Below the pieces are notes generated by a model. It saw only the letters and a list, made by a program, of their open reading frames with translations, had not been told where the DNA came from and did no database searches. This document shows positions 63,903 to 64,000 of a stretch of 64,000 nucleotides of DNA, in pieces. Every line of letters begins with the position of its first letter. Position 1 is the stretch's first letter. Position numbers and translations under genes: made by a program. This stretch comes from Shewanella decolorationis S12 (GTDB taxonomy: Bacteria > Pseudomonadota > Gammaproteobacteria > Enterobacterales > Shewanellaceae): assembly GCF_000485795.1 (NCBI RefSeq), contig NZ_AXZL01000054.1:1-64000 (forward strand). Direction: 5' to 3'.

Positions 63903-64000
63903 ATCATGAGTCTGATTTTACGATAAGTGTCTCAATAAACTGAGCAAGCCAAGATTTTAACATTCTTCATGATGACTTTATGATACTTATTTAGGATTAG

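Noticed and set aside
62864..64000. CRISPR array in the repeat-rich right end
   Set aside because: Repeat spacing is irregular (about 40 to 500 bp), repeats diverge, and there are no cas genes.

Overview
The window reads as a chromosomal segment of a gammaproteobacterium, most likely a Shewanella. The basis is gene content and order (murI, trmA, fabR/desaturase, selD-mnmH, cysQ, nudE, yrfG, a complete gspC-N cluster, hslR-hslO, pckA) and the style of the proteins; no 16S rRNA or database match was available, so species is not claimed. The left edge carries two strong rRNA-type promoters (P1 and P2) on the minus strand, so an rRNA operon should begin just outside the window and run leftward.

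Layout. 0.4-11.8 kb is housekeeping: a membrane-anchored RRM protein, murI, trmA, the fabR/desaturase divergon with a visible FabR-type operator, the selenophosphate/2-selenouridine operon selD-mnmH, an MFS-PlsC fusion with its TetR regulator, a GNAT enzyme, cysQ and nudE. 12.0-24.7 kb is a minus-strand accessory block. It contains an Asp/Asn beta-hydroxylase, a methyltransferase-PhyH dioxygenase fusion, a sulfotransferase-like protein, a GNAT, a phage-collar-like (MdpB-type) protein, and a 2.5-kilo-residue multidomain surface protein. The first four genes overlap, which suggests co-translation of protein-modifying enzymes. The giant protein has a GlyGly-CTERM-like sorting signal that is internal, followed by a second signal peptide and an OmpA-like barrel. 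24.8-38.6 kb is yrfG, the type II secretion cluster gspC-N (minus strand) and hslR-hslO. 38.8-43.8 kb is pckA, an AbgT-family transporter and an OmpA-family protein.

43.8-51.9 kb is a second accessory region built by duplication. Four copies of a promoter/leader cassette, three of which run on into the signal-peptide codons, head four modules of secreted proteins (thrombospondin-type-3/PPC/TIG proteins, small two-cysteine proteins, an LRR-like protein). Two of the modules also encode small membrane proteins with a cytosolic beta-rich tail. 52-60.5 kb holds a lipoprotein, a small acidic protein, a dicarboxylate symporter, a FUSC-type membrane protein, a secreted M14 carboxypeptidase and a methyltransferase. 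60.5-64 kb holds a DUF4097-type lipoprotein with DGSG repeats and a SIMPL-domain protein flanked by a 350-bp direct duplication, then about 1.1 kb of dispersed repeats with no gene.

How parts may work together: type II secretion and GlyGly-CTERM sorting are linked in known systems, so the gsp cluster could export the giant protein's passenger. The hydroxylase/methyltransferase/sulfotransferase/acetyltransferase set probably acts on the collar-like protein, the giant protein or both; this is inference from context only. In Escherichia coli, nudE, yrfG, hslR, hslO and pckA lie close together. Here the 12-24.7 kb block and the gsp cluster sit at two breaks in that backbone.
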